DNA of 64,000 bases, from the NCBI GenBank assembly GCA_002189035.1, contig NEEC01000018.1, forward strand, positions 682,001 through 746,000, in the 5' to 3' direction. The position numbers and the translations under genes were made by a program. Source of the stretch: Utricularia gibba (lineage: Eukaryota; Streptophyta; Magnoliopsida; Lamiales; Lentibulariaceae). The number at the start of each line of letters is the position of its first letter. Position 1 is the first letter of the stretch. The notes under the pieces were generated by a model, which searched no databases, had not been told where the DNA came from, and saw only the letters and a list, made by a program, of their open reading frames with translations. Positions 34,601-47,389 of this stretch are shown piece after piece.

Positions 34601-37600
34601 TTTTATGGTGTCAAAAATTCAGGTTGCTGATCTTTCTGACAAGAGTGCTGTAAATTGGGATAAGAATTATAAGGAAGGAAGCATGGCTCGCCTTAGGCTG
34701 TTGGGTTACAGGCACTTGGAAGGGCTTGCTATTGGTGCTGCGAAGGTTTACTGATACTTATTTATAGTTATTTTTTTTGACCACACGCGCATGATAGGTT
34801 TAGGAGCATCTTGATGCGTGATTTTACTGCATTCTTCTGTATGATGAACGTATTTTTATATGCGTAAAAGAGAAAAAAAAATAGAGAAGGATAATGATAG
34901 GTGAGTGACTATTCGCTGTTAATTACGATGTGTTTCATTTCAATCATACGTTCCATATTGTCCAGGCTAGTGCTCTTGAAGGATTGGTTTTTACCCACGC
35001 TGATATGAAGCCAGGAATGATTGTGAAGGGTAAAATTGCTGCTGTTCAATCTTATGGCACAATCGTGCAATTTGATAGTGGAGTAAAGGCCCTTTGCCCC
35101 TACGTCATATGTCAGAGCTTGAAAGAATGAAGCCCCCTAAAAAATTCCAGGTTATTTAGTTGAAAAGTTGAAGTGGTCACCAGTTACATTTAAGCCGCAT
35201 ATAGTATCTTCATATCACATTTCAAATCTCACCTACTGAGTGTCTACAGGTTGGGGTTGAATTAGTTTTCCGTGTCTTGGGTTGCAGATCAAAGAGAATC
35301 TCTGTTACACATAAGAGAACTCTTGTAAGTTCAAGGCATCCTTTTGCTGCATCTACTTTGGATGTCACTCTTTTGCTTTTTCAAGTTCATTTGGTTTTGT
35401 ATTCTGTGCATTTCCACTCTGATTATAAACGTAAGATTTGTGAGACTAACAATGTATGCCTGTTCTAAATTGACCTAGATTTTAGATTGCTGTTCTGTAT
35501 TTTTTTTTACCCAAAATATGTTAGGATGGTGCACTGAGTAGAAAGTCATGAATCTATCACTTAATAACTTATGAAGCCCGGGAGGATTACATGTTTTTCC
35601 ATGCTATTCTCTTGTACCTGTAAATCCTATGTGTATTTCGCTCTGCCATTTGAAAATATTAAAAAGTGTTGATTTTTCAATCCCTGAGAGAAAGGGCTTT
35701 CGAGCAGTCTCATATCAACTTATCTTTTAGCTTGTACATGCTCAGATAGGTATGAGCTTGCTTATATCAGCAGACAGCTTAAAAATGTTTTCTAGTTCCC
35801 TTGAATACTGATCAAATGATATATAATATTATGATTATGGAGGAAGTCTTGTGGTTACTGTTGTTATATCATAAAGGTTCTACCTTGTTTTTAATGAAGT
35901 CCTAAAACATGATTTTTTTTGTTTTTTGGGTTGGTTACAGGTGAAATCTAAGCTTCCCATTCTAAGTTCGTATGCTGATGCAACTGATGGACTAGTCACT
36001 CATGGATGGATTACAAAGATTGAGAGCCATGGGTGTTTTGTTCGCTTTTACAATGGGGTTGAAGGATATGCACCAAGGTTCCAATTAAATTTTGTTAACT
36101 GGTGTTTTTTGTCCATGGTATATGTGGAACCGCCTATTTTCGCCTTCTAATGTGTCTTTGCTGATTGCATGTTTAGAAGATTGTCAATGATGGCGTCTTT
36201 TGATATGATGGTTTATTCAGTTCACATAATTTACTCTTTCCAGGTCTGAACTTGGTTTGGAACCAGGTAATGACATAGGTTGCAAGTACCATGTCGAGCA
36301 AGTTGTCAAGTGTCGAGTCATTAAAGGTCTTGCTACTTCTTGCCGGATAGGCCTCACATTTAACGTAGCACAATCAAGGTTGATTTTCATTGAAGAATTT
36401 GCACAATTAATTTTGTTCTTATGTAAAAGCTTTGGTATGATACTGGTTTCTTTGTTTTTAGCGTGTGGATCTATTGTTGAAAGTTGAAATGGCTTGCAGC
36501 TTCTAATTTTTTCTTGTAATTTGATAGGATGCCATTGATTGAGAGTCTGAAGCCAGGTTCTGTAGTTTCTGGAGTATGTGAGTACGTAACATCTCAAGCA
36601 GTTTCAGTAAGTATTGAAGTCCCAAACCAACCAAGGGGCACCATCACTATTGAACATTTGTCTGATCATCATGGTACTTTTTTTTATTGTTGGTATAATC
36701 TGCTTAATTTTATATGTTACATTTATCATTTTCTGTGTTATTATACACTGTTAAATTTGGTAATTGTTAAGATATTTGAACTTTTCCTGTTCATGGTTTT
36801 ATGTTGACTTGTTTCTTGTTCGTGCAACAGGCCTTGCCACAACGTTGGTGTCAGTTATGAAGCCTGGACATCATTTTGATGAACTGCTAGTTCTTGGTAA
36901 TGGGCTACCTGTGCTTAAGGAGATTTTATTTTTTATTTGATCATGTTCGTACCTGTCTAGATTTGTTAAAAATAGTAGGTTTCATGTGCAGTACAATGCA
37001 TAATCTGTTTGAGAAGAACAGATTTCCTGTGCCAAGTTCACCATTTTTTCAAATGCAGATTATCTTTTCTTTTCTATTGTACTGTTGTATTTCATAACCA
37101 TAATTTAGTGAGCAACTATTGGGGCGGGAATTTTAGAATAATACTCCTGTTTTTTTACAAAATCATCTTGCTGTACCCAAGGAATATCCTCAGGAAATGT
37201 CATTCAGTCTCAATTTGATATTCTGATTATTCGTCCTATCAATTTGATGTTGCAGATGTCAAAGGGAGCACAGTTGTTCTCTCAGCGAAGTATTCACTTA
37301 TCAGGTCATCAAAACAACTCCCTTCTGAAATTAGTGATATCAACCTCCAGTCAGTGATGCCGGTTAGAGTTCCATTACATCGTTTTCTGTATTCCATCAG
37401 TAAAATCTTGCAATCTTTTCTGTCCATTCTTGAAACGGGAACATGTAACGTTAGCTTTTATTCTAGCCTCTCATTTTTTGGGTCATGATGCTTTATCAAC
37501 TAGGGTTACATTTGCAACATAATTGAAGCTGGTTGCTTTGTTCGCTTTCTTGGAAATTTAACCGGGTTTGCTCCTAAAAACAAGGTGAGGACATAAATCG

Positions 37601-40600
37601 GCTCCTCTTTATTTTATTTTATTATTTTACATAGCAATGATTGAAGTTTTGATACTCTTTGTAGGCTACCGATGATAGGAGTTCAAGCCTTCTTGAGGTT
37701 TTCTATGTTGGACAGTCTGTTCGCTGCAGTGTTGTTAATGTAAGCATTGAAGTTAGTGGCACAGTTTAGAATACTGGCATTACTCTACTTTAATCATGCC
37801 CGAATCCATAGATGTTTCTTTTATATGAAAAATACAAGAATTGTTGTGAATTCATTCGACATTGAAAAAAAAAAATAGTATTTTTATTCCTTGGGTTGGG
37901 ATTTGTCCGATCTCTGTGGTAATCATTTTCCTTTGCATTATAGGTCAATACTGAAGTGGGAAGAGTAATGCTGTCGCTGAAACAATCATTATGCTGTTCA
38001 ATCGACACTTCTTTTATTCAGGAGTACTTTTTATTAGAAGAGAAGGTAGGACATAAAGCTCCCTTTGAAATTCAGTAAAGGGCATCAAATCTGATTGGTC
38101 TTCTTTCGCTATGTAACATTTTTCACAAACCTCAACAATCCAATCTTGGTGCCTAATTGATAAGTTTTCCTGCTTTGGAAAACCCTCTCGTTTACCTTCC
38201 TTTTCCCCTTCGACCTCATGGGCACATTTTTCTTGTAATTATAAATTAATAATTTTGTGTTGTTTACAGTTAAATCGGTCATTGGTATGTTTGCTGTTTA
38301 GAAATTGGTTGGGTCTTTCGTGATTGTTGATTATGGGATCATTGCTAGATTACAGTAAATGTCCTTTTCTTGGGGAAGGGGATAGTGGTAAGAAGATACG
38401 TGGTTTTGGTGGGGCTCTCACACTTGGCATGTTATGATTCACGGTTTTTAGTCTGTGCTCCTACTATTTTATTTCACACATGCTGCAGTTTGTGATTCTT
38501 TTGTTATTTTATTTTGTATTCTTTCCCCAGATTGCACAGATGCAAGCAATTGACACTAAAAGCTCTGGATTGAGCTGGAGTCAGGATTTTGGTGTTGGCC
38601 ATGTTATTAAAGGAACGGTTCATGAAGTCAAAAATGTTGGGTTGTTGTTAACTTTGAGAAATACAATGATGTCTATGGCTTCATCTCACATAACCAAAGT
38701 CAGTCACTTTTGCTTAAAGCATCAATAGTTCATTATTTTGATTTTATTTTTCTATGTATTCTATTATTTTCCAGTGACTGAAGCCAACCTGGAGGTTAAC
38801 TCTGTTATTGAAGCTGTTGTGCTTGACGTGTCAAAGATTGACCGCATAGTGGACCTGTCGTTAAAGCCAGATTTGCTTAGTGGATGTAAAGAAGAAAGTT
38901 CTCTACGAACTCCCAAGGTTTTCCGCTGTCTTATGAATGGTCATCTTGTGGTTTCCTGGTCCCTGCAACCTTCCTTATCCATCTGTCTCTAGTGGAAATG
39001 CATCATCATTTTTCACAATACTTCCTGCAAATTTCTGCATTAATTTTTGCATGATTTGGATATGGTTTTTATGTTAGGTGTTAAACCTTTATTTTGTTGA
39101 TATCCCTTTTTTATTGAACATTTTCATTTTTGTTTGCTAAACCTACTTGTCTGTGATTCTATTTTTCGTTCTAGAAAAGAAAGAAGGAAGCCTCTAGGGA
39201 TTTGGAAGTAAATCAAATTGTGGACGCAGTTGTTGAGATTGTCAAAGAAAACTATTTGGTATTTCTCGTTTTATCATGATAATGAAATCATATATCACCA
39301 GCATTTCGTTCTTCCCTTTTCTTACACATGCACAAATATTTTCTTAATAGGTCCTTTCTCTACCGAATCATAAACCTTCAATAGGCTATGCATCCAGAGA
39401 TGATTATAATACTCAAAAATTGCCTCCAAAACAATTTTCTTGTGGACAAAGGTAACTGTAATGTTGGTTCCAATCTAACTTCCGTCTATTTATGCATTAT
39501 ATATCCAGGTTTTCTTTTCCCCGTGTGTTTAAGCTGTCGCTGAGGTTTTTTAATATGAAGGGTCAGTGCCACAGTAATGTCTCTTCCGGCACCGTCAACT
39601 GGTGAGAGGTTGCTACTGTTGCTCAGCTATATGGGTGATGATATGGAAAATTCTAGATTGAAGCGGGCTCGGAAAAAAAGTTGCCATGATGTTGGATCTG
39701 TTTTACAAGTGGAGGTAAGGCTATATTCTATGTGGAGTGATGGTTTTTCTGTTATCATTGTACTAAACAGTTATCACTTTTTTTAATCCGTGGCTGTTTA
39801 TTTTTTTGCTTCTTAGATTACTGAAATAAAGCCACTTGAAGCCAGAGTAAAATTTGGATCAAAACAGCGTGGAAGAATTCATATAACTGAGGTATGGATC
39901 TGTTTGCTTTGTGCCGTTTATTTTAATTTTGTATCTTTGCTTACTCTTCATGCACATATGTGGTGTGGCGATCAGTAAGTGTGTGTATCTGCTGTACTGG
40001 CAGACTGCGGCTGAAAATTCTTGCGACAGCCCCTTTGGTGCCTACAAAGTTGGGCAAACAGTTAGAGCAGTAATTGTTTCAGGGGGGAATAAATCACATG
40101 AGGGTAGAGGAGGTTGTCAATGGGAACTATCTATCAAGCCTTCTTTGCTTGAAGGTAAGCATTTTCTTAGTTGGACTTCAATTCTCCAATGCATGGGTTG
40201 TTCGTGGTGTCCAAATGATTGTTGGGTGCAAGAGTTTCAGGATACCGATTTCTTTAATTTTTCCCTACTGTATTTCATTCACAGGATCTCCCTTGAATGG
40301 AAAGCTCCCTGAAGTTCCTGAAGACGCTAGCTATGTTTATGGGCAGCATATTGTTGGTTTCGTGTATAAGGTTGACACTGAGTGGGTTTGGCTGGCAATA
40401 TCCCGTGATATCAGTGCTAAGTTACATATCTTGGATTCTTCATGTGAGCCTGCTGAGCTTGCGGACTTTCAGAATCGGTTTTATGTGGGTCAAAGAGTTG
40501 ATGCCTACATAGCAAGTCTAAGTAAGGAGAAAAAGTTGATGCGTGTAACCTTGATTAGACCAGCTATTAATCCACCGAAATTTGGTCAAGATGATTCATT

Positions 40601-43600
40601 TTACCACATAGATGAAGGCAATGTCATTGGTGGGAGGATATTTAAGATTCTTTCTGGTGTTGGAGGAGTGCTGGTCCAAGTTGGTCCACACCATTACGGC
40701 AAGGTACATTTTATGGAGTTGGCTGATTCATGGGTGCCAAACCCTCTCTGTGGTTATCAAGAAGGCCAGTTTGTGAAATGTAAGGTTTTGGAAGTTTATT
40801 GTTCTGATAAGGGCACCGTCCATGTTGATTTATCACTGTGCTCAGCATCAGCCTCTTCACCTGACATGGAATCTACTGACCAAAGCAGCAATATGTAAGG
40901 ATATTTCCAAATTCTCTCATTGCAATTTAATATTGATAGGTCTACTATAATAGGGTAAACGTAACTTCTCTGTACCTCATACATGCATATCTTATCGTAA
41001 AGCATCCCACCTCTCAATATTAAAGCCCGCCTTTTTATCAGTTGGCACGAAAAACACTACAATTTTGGGCATTTCCATTATTTTTTCTGTTATATGAAAT
41101 ACTTTGCTTATTGAAAAGATGCTACCAAAGAAGATTTACTGAAACTTAATCCTTTGCAGGCTGGCCAGACGTGTCACTGATGTTAAAGATATTCTCCCCA
41201 ATATGGTTGTTAAGGTACCTAGAAATATGATTTATACTAGATATGCTAGTGGTATCCATGTTTTTTGTTTCTAAGCTTAATTTGATTTTTTCCAATGTTG
41301 CCCACGTGCAATTATAGTTTAAAGTTTCCATTCCCATCAATGTAACACTTTTTCCACCTACAGGGTTATGTAAAAAGTATCTCAAATAAAGGATGTTTCA
41401 TAATGCTTTCACGAAACATAGATGCCAAGATTCTCATATCAAATTTGTCGGACAATTACGTTGAACATCCAGAAAAGGAGTTTCCGGTCGGAACACTTGT
41501 GATGGGGAGGCAAGTCAATGTGTCCTTTTAATGTGTGGATTCTAGGGTGCTGATGTGACACATTCTCCATGTAGGGTTCTTTCAGTGGAGACATTGTCAA
41601 AACGTGTTGAAGTAACTCTTAGAACTTCAATTGGAATGTCTGGAAAAAGTTCAAATGCTGATTCCTTAGATGATATCCTCGTTGGCTCTGTTGTGTCTGG
41701 AAGAATCAAGCGTGTAGAGGCATATGGGTTGTTTATATTCATTGATGGAAAAAATGCAGTAAGTTAACTTCATGGGCTCATGATGAAATTTTAATTATCA
41801 AAAGTGGTAATGATTTTTTTAATCTATGATGTCAATCTTGAAAATGCTGAAGATTTGTCATTTCCTATAGTATGAATTTTCGTAATTAAAGAATCCACTT
41901 TGACTGAACCATGTGAGCTGAATTTTGTACTGTGCAGGTTGGATTATGTCATGTTTCAGAGATTTCTGATTGCCAAAGGGAAGATTTAGATGCAAAATAT
42001 TCTGTGGGACAAAATGTGACTGTTAAAATTTTGAAGGTAATTTTCGTCTCGCCTATTTAACACTAGTGTGTTTCATCCTAGGCCTTGAATAACTAAAGGA
42101 GCGCTTGAGTTGAATATTCTTTGTTCTAATATTTGGTCCTGCATTAATTCATTTTTTTAATCTAAGATTGGCACAGTTTTTCTTTCTTATTCCTTGTGTA
42201 TTAGCATGAAATAAGTTGTTCTAATTCCTATTTCAGGTGGACAAGGACAGAAATCGAGTTTCTCTTGGGATGAAGAGTTCATATCTGATGAACGAGGAAG
42301 AATTTTCGGTTTCTGAAGAACAAATTCGTGATCCATCCTTTACTAAGAAGGATTCTATTTCTTCAGCTGACATAGCTTTGGAAAACGACTACAGTGTTGC
42401 TTGCATTGGCGATAGTTCTCATGATATACCAGCAGTTTCTGAATCTAGGGCTCTTGTGCCACCTCTTGAGGTTCCTCTTGATGATGTCGAAGACCGTACT
42501 GCTGAAGGTGCCGCTGATGAAGAAATTTTGGTAATTTCTGCTGGCAGTAGTGAAGAGAAGACGCCCAAAAGAGGAAAAAAAGGAGCTAGATCACAGAGGT
42601 GAAAACATAATCTAATATTGCTTTAGTTTTATATATAACATGGTACTGCTAGTTTATGTCATGGTTGCTGCCTTGTGGATTATTAACTGAGGTTTTCTCC
42701 GTATGAATAGAGAGGTAGAAATTAGGGCTGCAGAGGAGAGGCTACGAAAAGATGGTATCCCAAGAAATACTGATGAATTCGAGAAACTTGTACGAAGTTC
42801 ACCAAACAGCAGCTTTATTTGGATAAAATACATGGAATTTATGCTATCTTTGGCGGATGTTGGTAAAGCTAGATCCATCGCAGAAAGGTAGGTTAAGTGT
42901 TTATTATTTACTCATGGCTTCCTTTTATTTTACGTTGCCTATTTTTTTATCCTCATATTATTGGCTTGTATGAGTTAGTCTGCGTAAAGCTTGTTGATTT
43001 TATGTATAAATCGTTCTGTAATCTGAATATATGTTAGATATCCATTTTCAATGAGGGGGTGCATGAAAACTCTGCATGTCTGGTGTGTTGAATGTAGAGA
43101 TTATTTTTATGGAGTTATTTAACTGTAAGATGTAAGGGCAGATGAATCTAACAGAACATCTCCTTTTGAATTCCTCTTTATAATAGTCGTACTTGGCTTG
43201 GATCCCTTGCAAGTTGCATGAATTGGTACCTCGATCCGGCCCCAGTAGGCCCATTTCCATGCGTATTTTCATTTTTGATAGTAGCATCCTGTTGCATTTG
43301 CTCAGTGGTCTGTAGTCACCTTGATTTGCAATGATAATATTTTCATTTTTCATTCTACCAAGTCATTTGTCGATGTTTCATTTTTCTTCTTCCTCGTTTC
43401 ATCTATTAGCTCTACGGTGTCTCAATTGATTCCAATGTTTTAGGGCATTGCAAACAATAAATATTAGAGAGGAGTCAGAGAAGCTTAACGTCTGGGTTGC
43501 TTATTTCAACATCGAAAGTGAGTATGGCAGTCCTCCTGAGGTACTATTACAATTATATGATCCATTTCTCGATGTAACTTGTCAGTGCAGATTTGTCATT

Positions 43601-44469
43601 TTGGGGTTTCTTTACCTGAGTGCCATGTTTTAAATCTCCAGGAAGCAGTTAACCAAGTGTTTCAACGAGCATTGCAAACTTGTGATCCCAAGAAGTTGCA
43701 CCTTGCTCTTCTGGGCATATATGAGGCCACAAAGCAGCATGACCTGGCTAATTGTCTTCTTGATAAAATGAAAAAAGCTTTCAAGCATTCTTGCAAGGTA
43801 CCAACATTTTTTCAGGTGGAAATTTTTTTTCCTGTGCTTACCAACAACTATTCTCCATAATGCCGCTTAGGTATGGCTGAGAAAGGTGGAATATCTTCTG
43901 AAAACGAACTCAAACGAGATTGAGTTGGTTGTAAAACGTGCAGCTGAGTGCTTGCCCCATCATAAGCAATTGAAGTTCAGATTGCAAACTGCCATCCGTG
44001 AATTCAAACTTGGAGTTCCAGACAGGGGTAGGTCAATGTTTGAGAACATTCTCAAGAACCATCCCAAGAGGACTGACGTATGGAGCATATATCTGGATCG
44101 GGTAAGCCCAGAAAATAACCCATGTTTTTTTTTGTCTCGATTGCCAAAAAGGAGAGATGCATTTGAGTTTGTACTGCGCTTAGTAAGTTGCCCTGATGTC
44201 AACAGGAAATCCACCTCGGCGACCAGGATCTCATTCGATCTTTGTTCGAAAGGGCAACAAGCTTGAGCCTTCCCCAAAGAAAATGAAGGTCCCGTGTTCC
44301 CACTTATGCTCTTGTGTTGCTCTCTGTCACTCGCACAACTCACATCTTCTCTGTGATTCAGTTTCTATTCAACAAGTATCTGAAGTATGAACAATCAGTG
44401 GGCGATGAAGAGCGCGAGGAGCTGGTGAAGAAGAAGGCAATGGAGTATGTGGAGAGTAGACTCACTTAG
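31645..44469 (+). CDS. rRNA biogenesis protein RRP5 (three frameshifts in this sequence)
   Basis: Forty exons can be placed by splice sites and phase. Examples are 31645-31786, 31914-32119, 32397-32540, 34966-35150, 38531-38698, 40285-40894, 41364-41509, 42237-42598, 43871-44101, 44206-44288 and 44362-44469. Together they total 5,700 bases, three short of 1,901 codons. The protein has many tandem S1 RNA-binding repeats (for example [47 protein letters not shown]) followed by HAT/TPR-like repeats from about 42,700 ([46 protein letters not shown]). RRP5 is a nucleolar factor needed for both 18S and 5.8S/25S pre-rRNA processing. The length equals the Arabidopsis protein, as I recall it. Exons 12, 22 and 39 each lack one base in a C or G run, so the frame as written is broken. 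ATG 31645 has a good context (GCAATGGCA); 31597 is an in-frame alternative. Confidence 0.93.
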
Positions 44470-44586
44470 AAAGCCAACCGCAGGCCGCAGTTTTGTAGAT
44501 CAGTTGCCAAGTTAAGATTATAAACTTTGAGAGTCCTGAGTCGGAAATGCAAAAATGTTTCCTTCCTGCTCAGGTAAACGATATGG

Positions 44587-46804
44587 TTATGAAGGAAGAT
44601 AGCCGGATTTGGCCATGAGCTTGAGAAGGGAGTGGGCTTTTCTCTGGCCTCTCTCCGTCCCATTCCTCGACACCTCCACCACACTATCATACACTCCGTA
44701 TTGCAGCGCCGCCAGTATCAGGTTCCGGTTGCCGGTGCCCAGCGCCACCAACACTGCTGCCGCGCATTCTTGGTTCTTTTGGTTCCCCTCGCGGATCAGA
44801 TTCACCAGCGTCTCAATCATGTGAAGCTGCCCCACCTCTCTTCTCCCTTCCGTCGACTTCGCTAACACAAGCATCATCGACAGCGCTTCGTCCACCATCT
44901 CGTCTTGGTTTCTGTCGGTGATCACAGATTGGAGCACCGCCGCTATTCCGGCGTCGATTGCGTGGGATGTGTTGGTGCCGTCGTCATGGCAGATGTTGAT
45001 TAAAGCGGTCATCGCGTCTTTCTTGCCCCGTATTGTTCCCGTGCGGAGGAGATTCACCAGCGGTGCGATTCCGTTGAGGGCTGCGATTTTGACCTTGTTT
45101 TCTTCGAGCATCGAGAGGCTGAACAGCGCCGCCGCTGAGTTCCCCTTCGCGTCGATTGTTCCGTTCTCCAGGATCTCGATTATCGCGGGGAATGCTTTTT
45201 CTTGGGAGATAAGCTTCTTGTTCGATTGTTCAATCGACAGATTCAGAACAGCTGTCACTGCTTGTTCTTGGATTCTAGGATCCGGATACGAGAGGAGCTG
45301 CACGACTAACGGAATCCCGCCGGCCTCCGCGATTAGAGTTCTGTTCACGGCGCTTTCTTTTGACAGCTTCCGAATCTTCTCCACCGCTTCTCGCTGCTCA
45401 TCCAGCTTGCTTGAACTCAGGCTCTGAACCAGTGTCGATATCTCCTCCCTGTCTGCCGCCGTTGCCTCCTCCGCCCCCGCAACCGCCGCCGCGGCCTCTG
45501 AATTGTCCTTCTTGACAATCGGATAGTTGTTTTTTTCACACCATTGAAGAATCAGATTCTTGAGAGCGAAATTAGGCGCCAATGACAAATGTGATAGAAA
45601 TTGCCCTGTTTTGGGGCATGTCCTATTGGTATCCAACCAGTTCTGTATGCTCTCCCTCTCGTACGTCTGATGAGTGTGACATCTAGCATGAGTCTCTTAC
45701 CTGAAGAACAGAAACCATGATCGGAGAAACGAACCTGTCCGGTGGCAACGATGACAGGGTCCGTCATGATCTCCAATGTGATGGGGCATAGGAACTCATT
45801 GGGCACTCCCAAGTAGGCGCACTTGCTGGGGGATTTAGGCACATTGGAGTCATTAGCTTCGCCTGGGTTTTCGGCGGCAACCCCGGCGAGCGTCTTCAGC
45901 TTATTAAGCAGATTGACGATCTGCTGCGTAGTTTCCGACTTGGTGCCTTGACGTTCCTTGATGAGCTTGTTTATTGCCAGAGTTTCTTGGGTCAGTTCTT
46001 CAGGTGTTTGCAGTGAGAGCTTACTTGCGAGCCTCTCAAAACTTGCAATGTCTGCGTTTCTGTTGTCTTCGTTCGTGGTTGCTGCTGACGAGGCTACCAT
46101 CAGGTCCATTGTCAGTTCAATGTCTTGCGATTCTATTCTCTTCCTTGCTCTTCTCAGCTGCACTTGCAGCAGCTCTACCTTTTCAACCAGCCATTTGGTG
46201 TGCGTGAGGTGAAGTCATTACATGTTGGGAAAAACATTTCTTCAAACATGTTACCTGCTCTTTCTCTTCTTGGGAGATCTCCATTTCCTCGTAAGGCATT
46301 CCTTCAACAGCTTGACTTATCTTGTCGTAAACTGCTTTGAATCTCAGCATCATGGACTCGCTTTCTATCGCCTTGAATTCCAAACGCCAGATCTGAGAAG
46401 CCTGGTCGCAAGAAGCCAGAAGGATGGGGGAAAAAAAAGAACATTCTAACCAGAAAAATCTTGCTGCCGCCATGGCAAAGCTTCAGGAGCTTCTTTGCGG
46501 ATTGGAACGCTTTTATCAGCTTCTTCAAACATGCAATCGCCGAATCCGGCAAACTCGTCGACTTTTCGACGTCTCTGATCTCTTCCAACAATGGTGAAAA
46601 AAGCTTCATTCTCCTCACCAAGCTCTGGCATTCTTTCCTCTGCGTTCTCCTGAAGTCTCCTATCGATCTCAACGATTCGACGATGGCGATGGCTTCTTCC
46701 GCGAGAGTGTCATCCCCATCCTCCCTACGCGCCGGGATCGCGGATTCCTTCCTCTTCTCATTCTCGACGTCTTCCGAGACCCTCGTCTCTTGATCCGTAG
46801 CCAT
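44587..46804 (-). CDS. U-box/ARM-repeat E3 ubiquitin ligase (PUB15-like)
   Basis: Four exons, 46451-46804, 46255-46392, 45735-46178 and 44587-45666, encode 671 residues with all phases closing. The first about 260 residues form the helical UND region (LAEEAIAIVESLRSIGDF and following). The U-box spans about residues 289-360: VPNEFLCPITLEIMTDPVI, then TYERESIQNWLDTNRTCPKT, then LAPNFALKNLILQWCEKNN. Armadillo repeats fill the rest (GGIPLVVQLLSYPDPRIQEQ, AALFSLSMLEENKVKIAALN, GTIRGKKDAMTALINICHD). The U-box recruits E2 enzymes and the ARM region binds substrates. The family acts in immunity, flowering and cell death. The U-box wording looks closest to Arabidopsis PUB15 rather than PUB13/SPL11, but this is from memory. 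It converges with RRP5: the two stop codons are only 117 bases apart. Confidence 0.93.
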
Positions 46805-47389
46805 GGGATCGACAGCCCCCACCCCCCGGAATTGGATGTGGATCAAGAAAAGAATGAATTGATGGATGGAATGCGTCTGCTCAAAAACACACGGTGGTGC
46901 TTGAGAACGCGGCCACCAACACAATCAGTCGTCCAATTATCTATAAATAAGGAACCCCGGTTCCTGAGACCTCAACAATAAATAGTTCATTCCACTTTTT
47001 TTTGAAGACAGATGCTGCTTAATTAACTGTTTTCTGCCTTGCAGCCCTTCTCCCGCACCTGGGCTTCGCCTTCTTCTTGGTGTGCCGAGATGTTGTCTCA
47101 TGCAACATTTGGCATGGTTTTACAGGTAGAGTGATTTGGGTGCACAGTAAGGCGCTAAGAGGCATCATCAATATCCAGTAAGAGAACGGACACAGGATCA
47201 TTTACATTAAGGAACTGAAACACAAGGACTTGCAGTGAGAGGGTAAGAGCAGCAGCAGAGGCAATGCAACCCCTCTCTGAGATGACTTTACATGCAAAAG
47301 AGGTCCCAGTTGGGACTCTGGATTGCATTATAGGGCAGGGGATATCATGACGCTGACACACCACATTTAGCAGTAGTCGTCCATGGGGA
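46805..47389. other. U-box gene 5' flank and 3' flank of the next gene
   Basis: A palindromic GGAACCCCGGTTCC lies at 46951-46964 in the U-box gene's upstream region. The remainder should be 3' untranslated sequence of the Ser/Pro-rich gene. No gene recognised. Confidence 0.35.

Noticed and set aside
44609-45427. Plus-strand open frames of up to 169 codons opposite the U-box gene
   Set aside because: Shadows of the long ARM-repeat exon, whose minus-strand reading is clearly the real protein.
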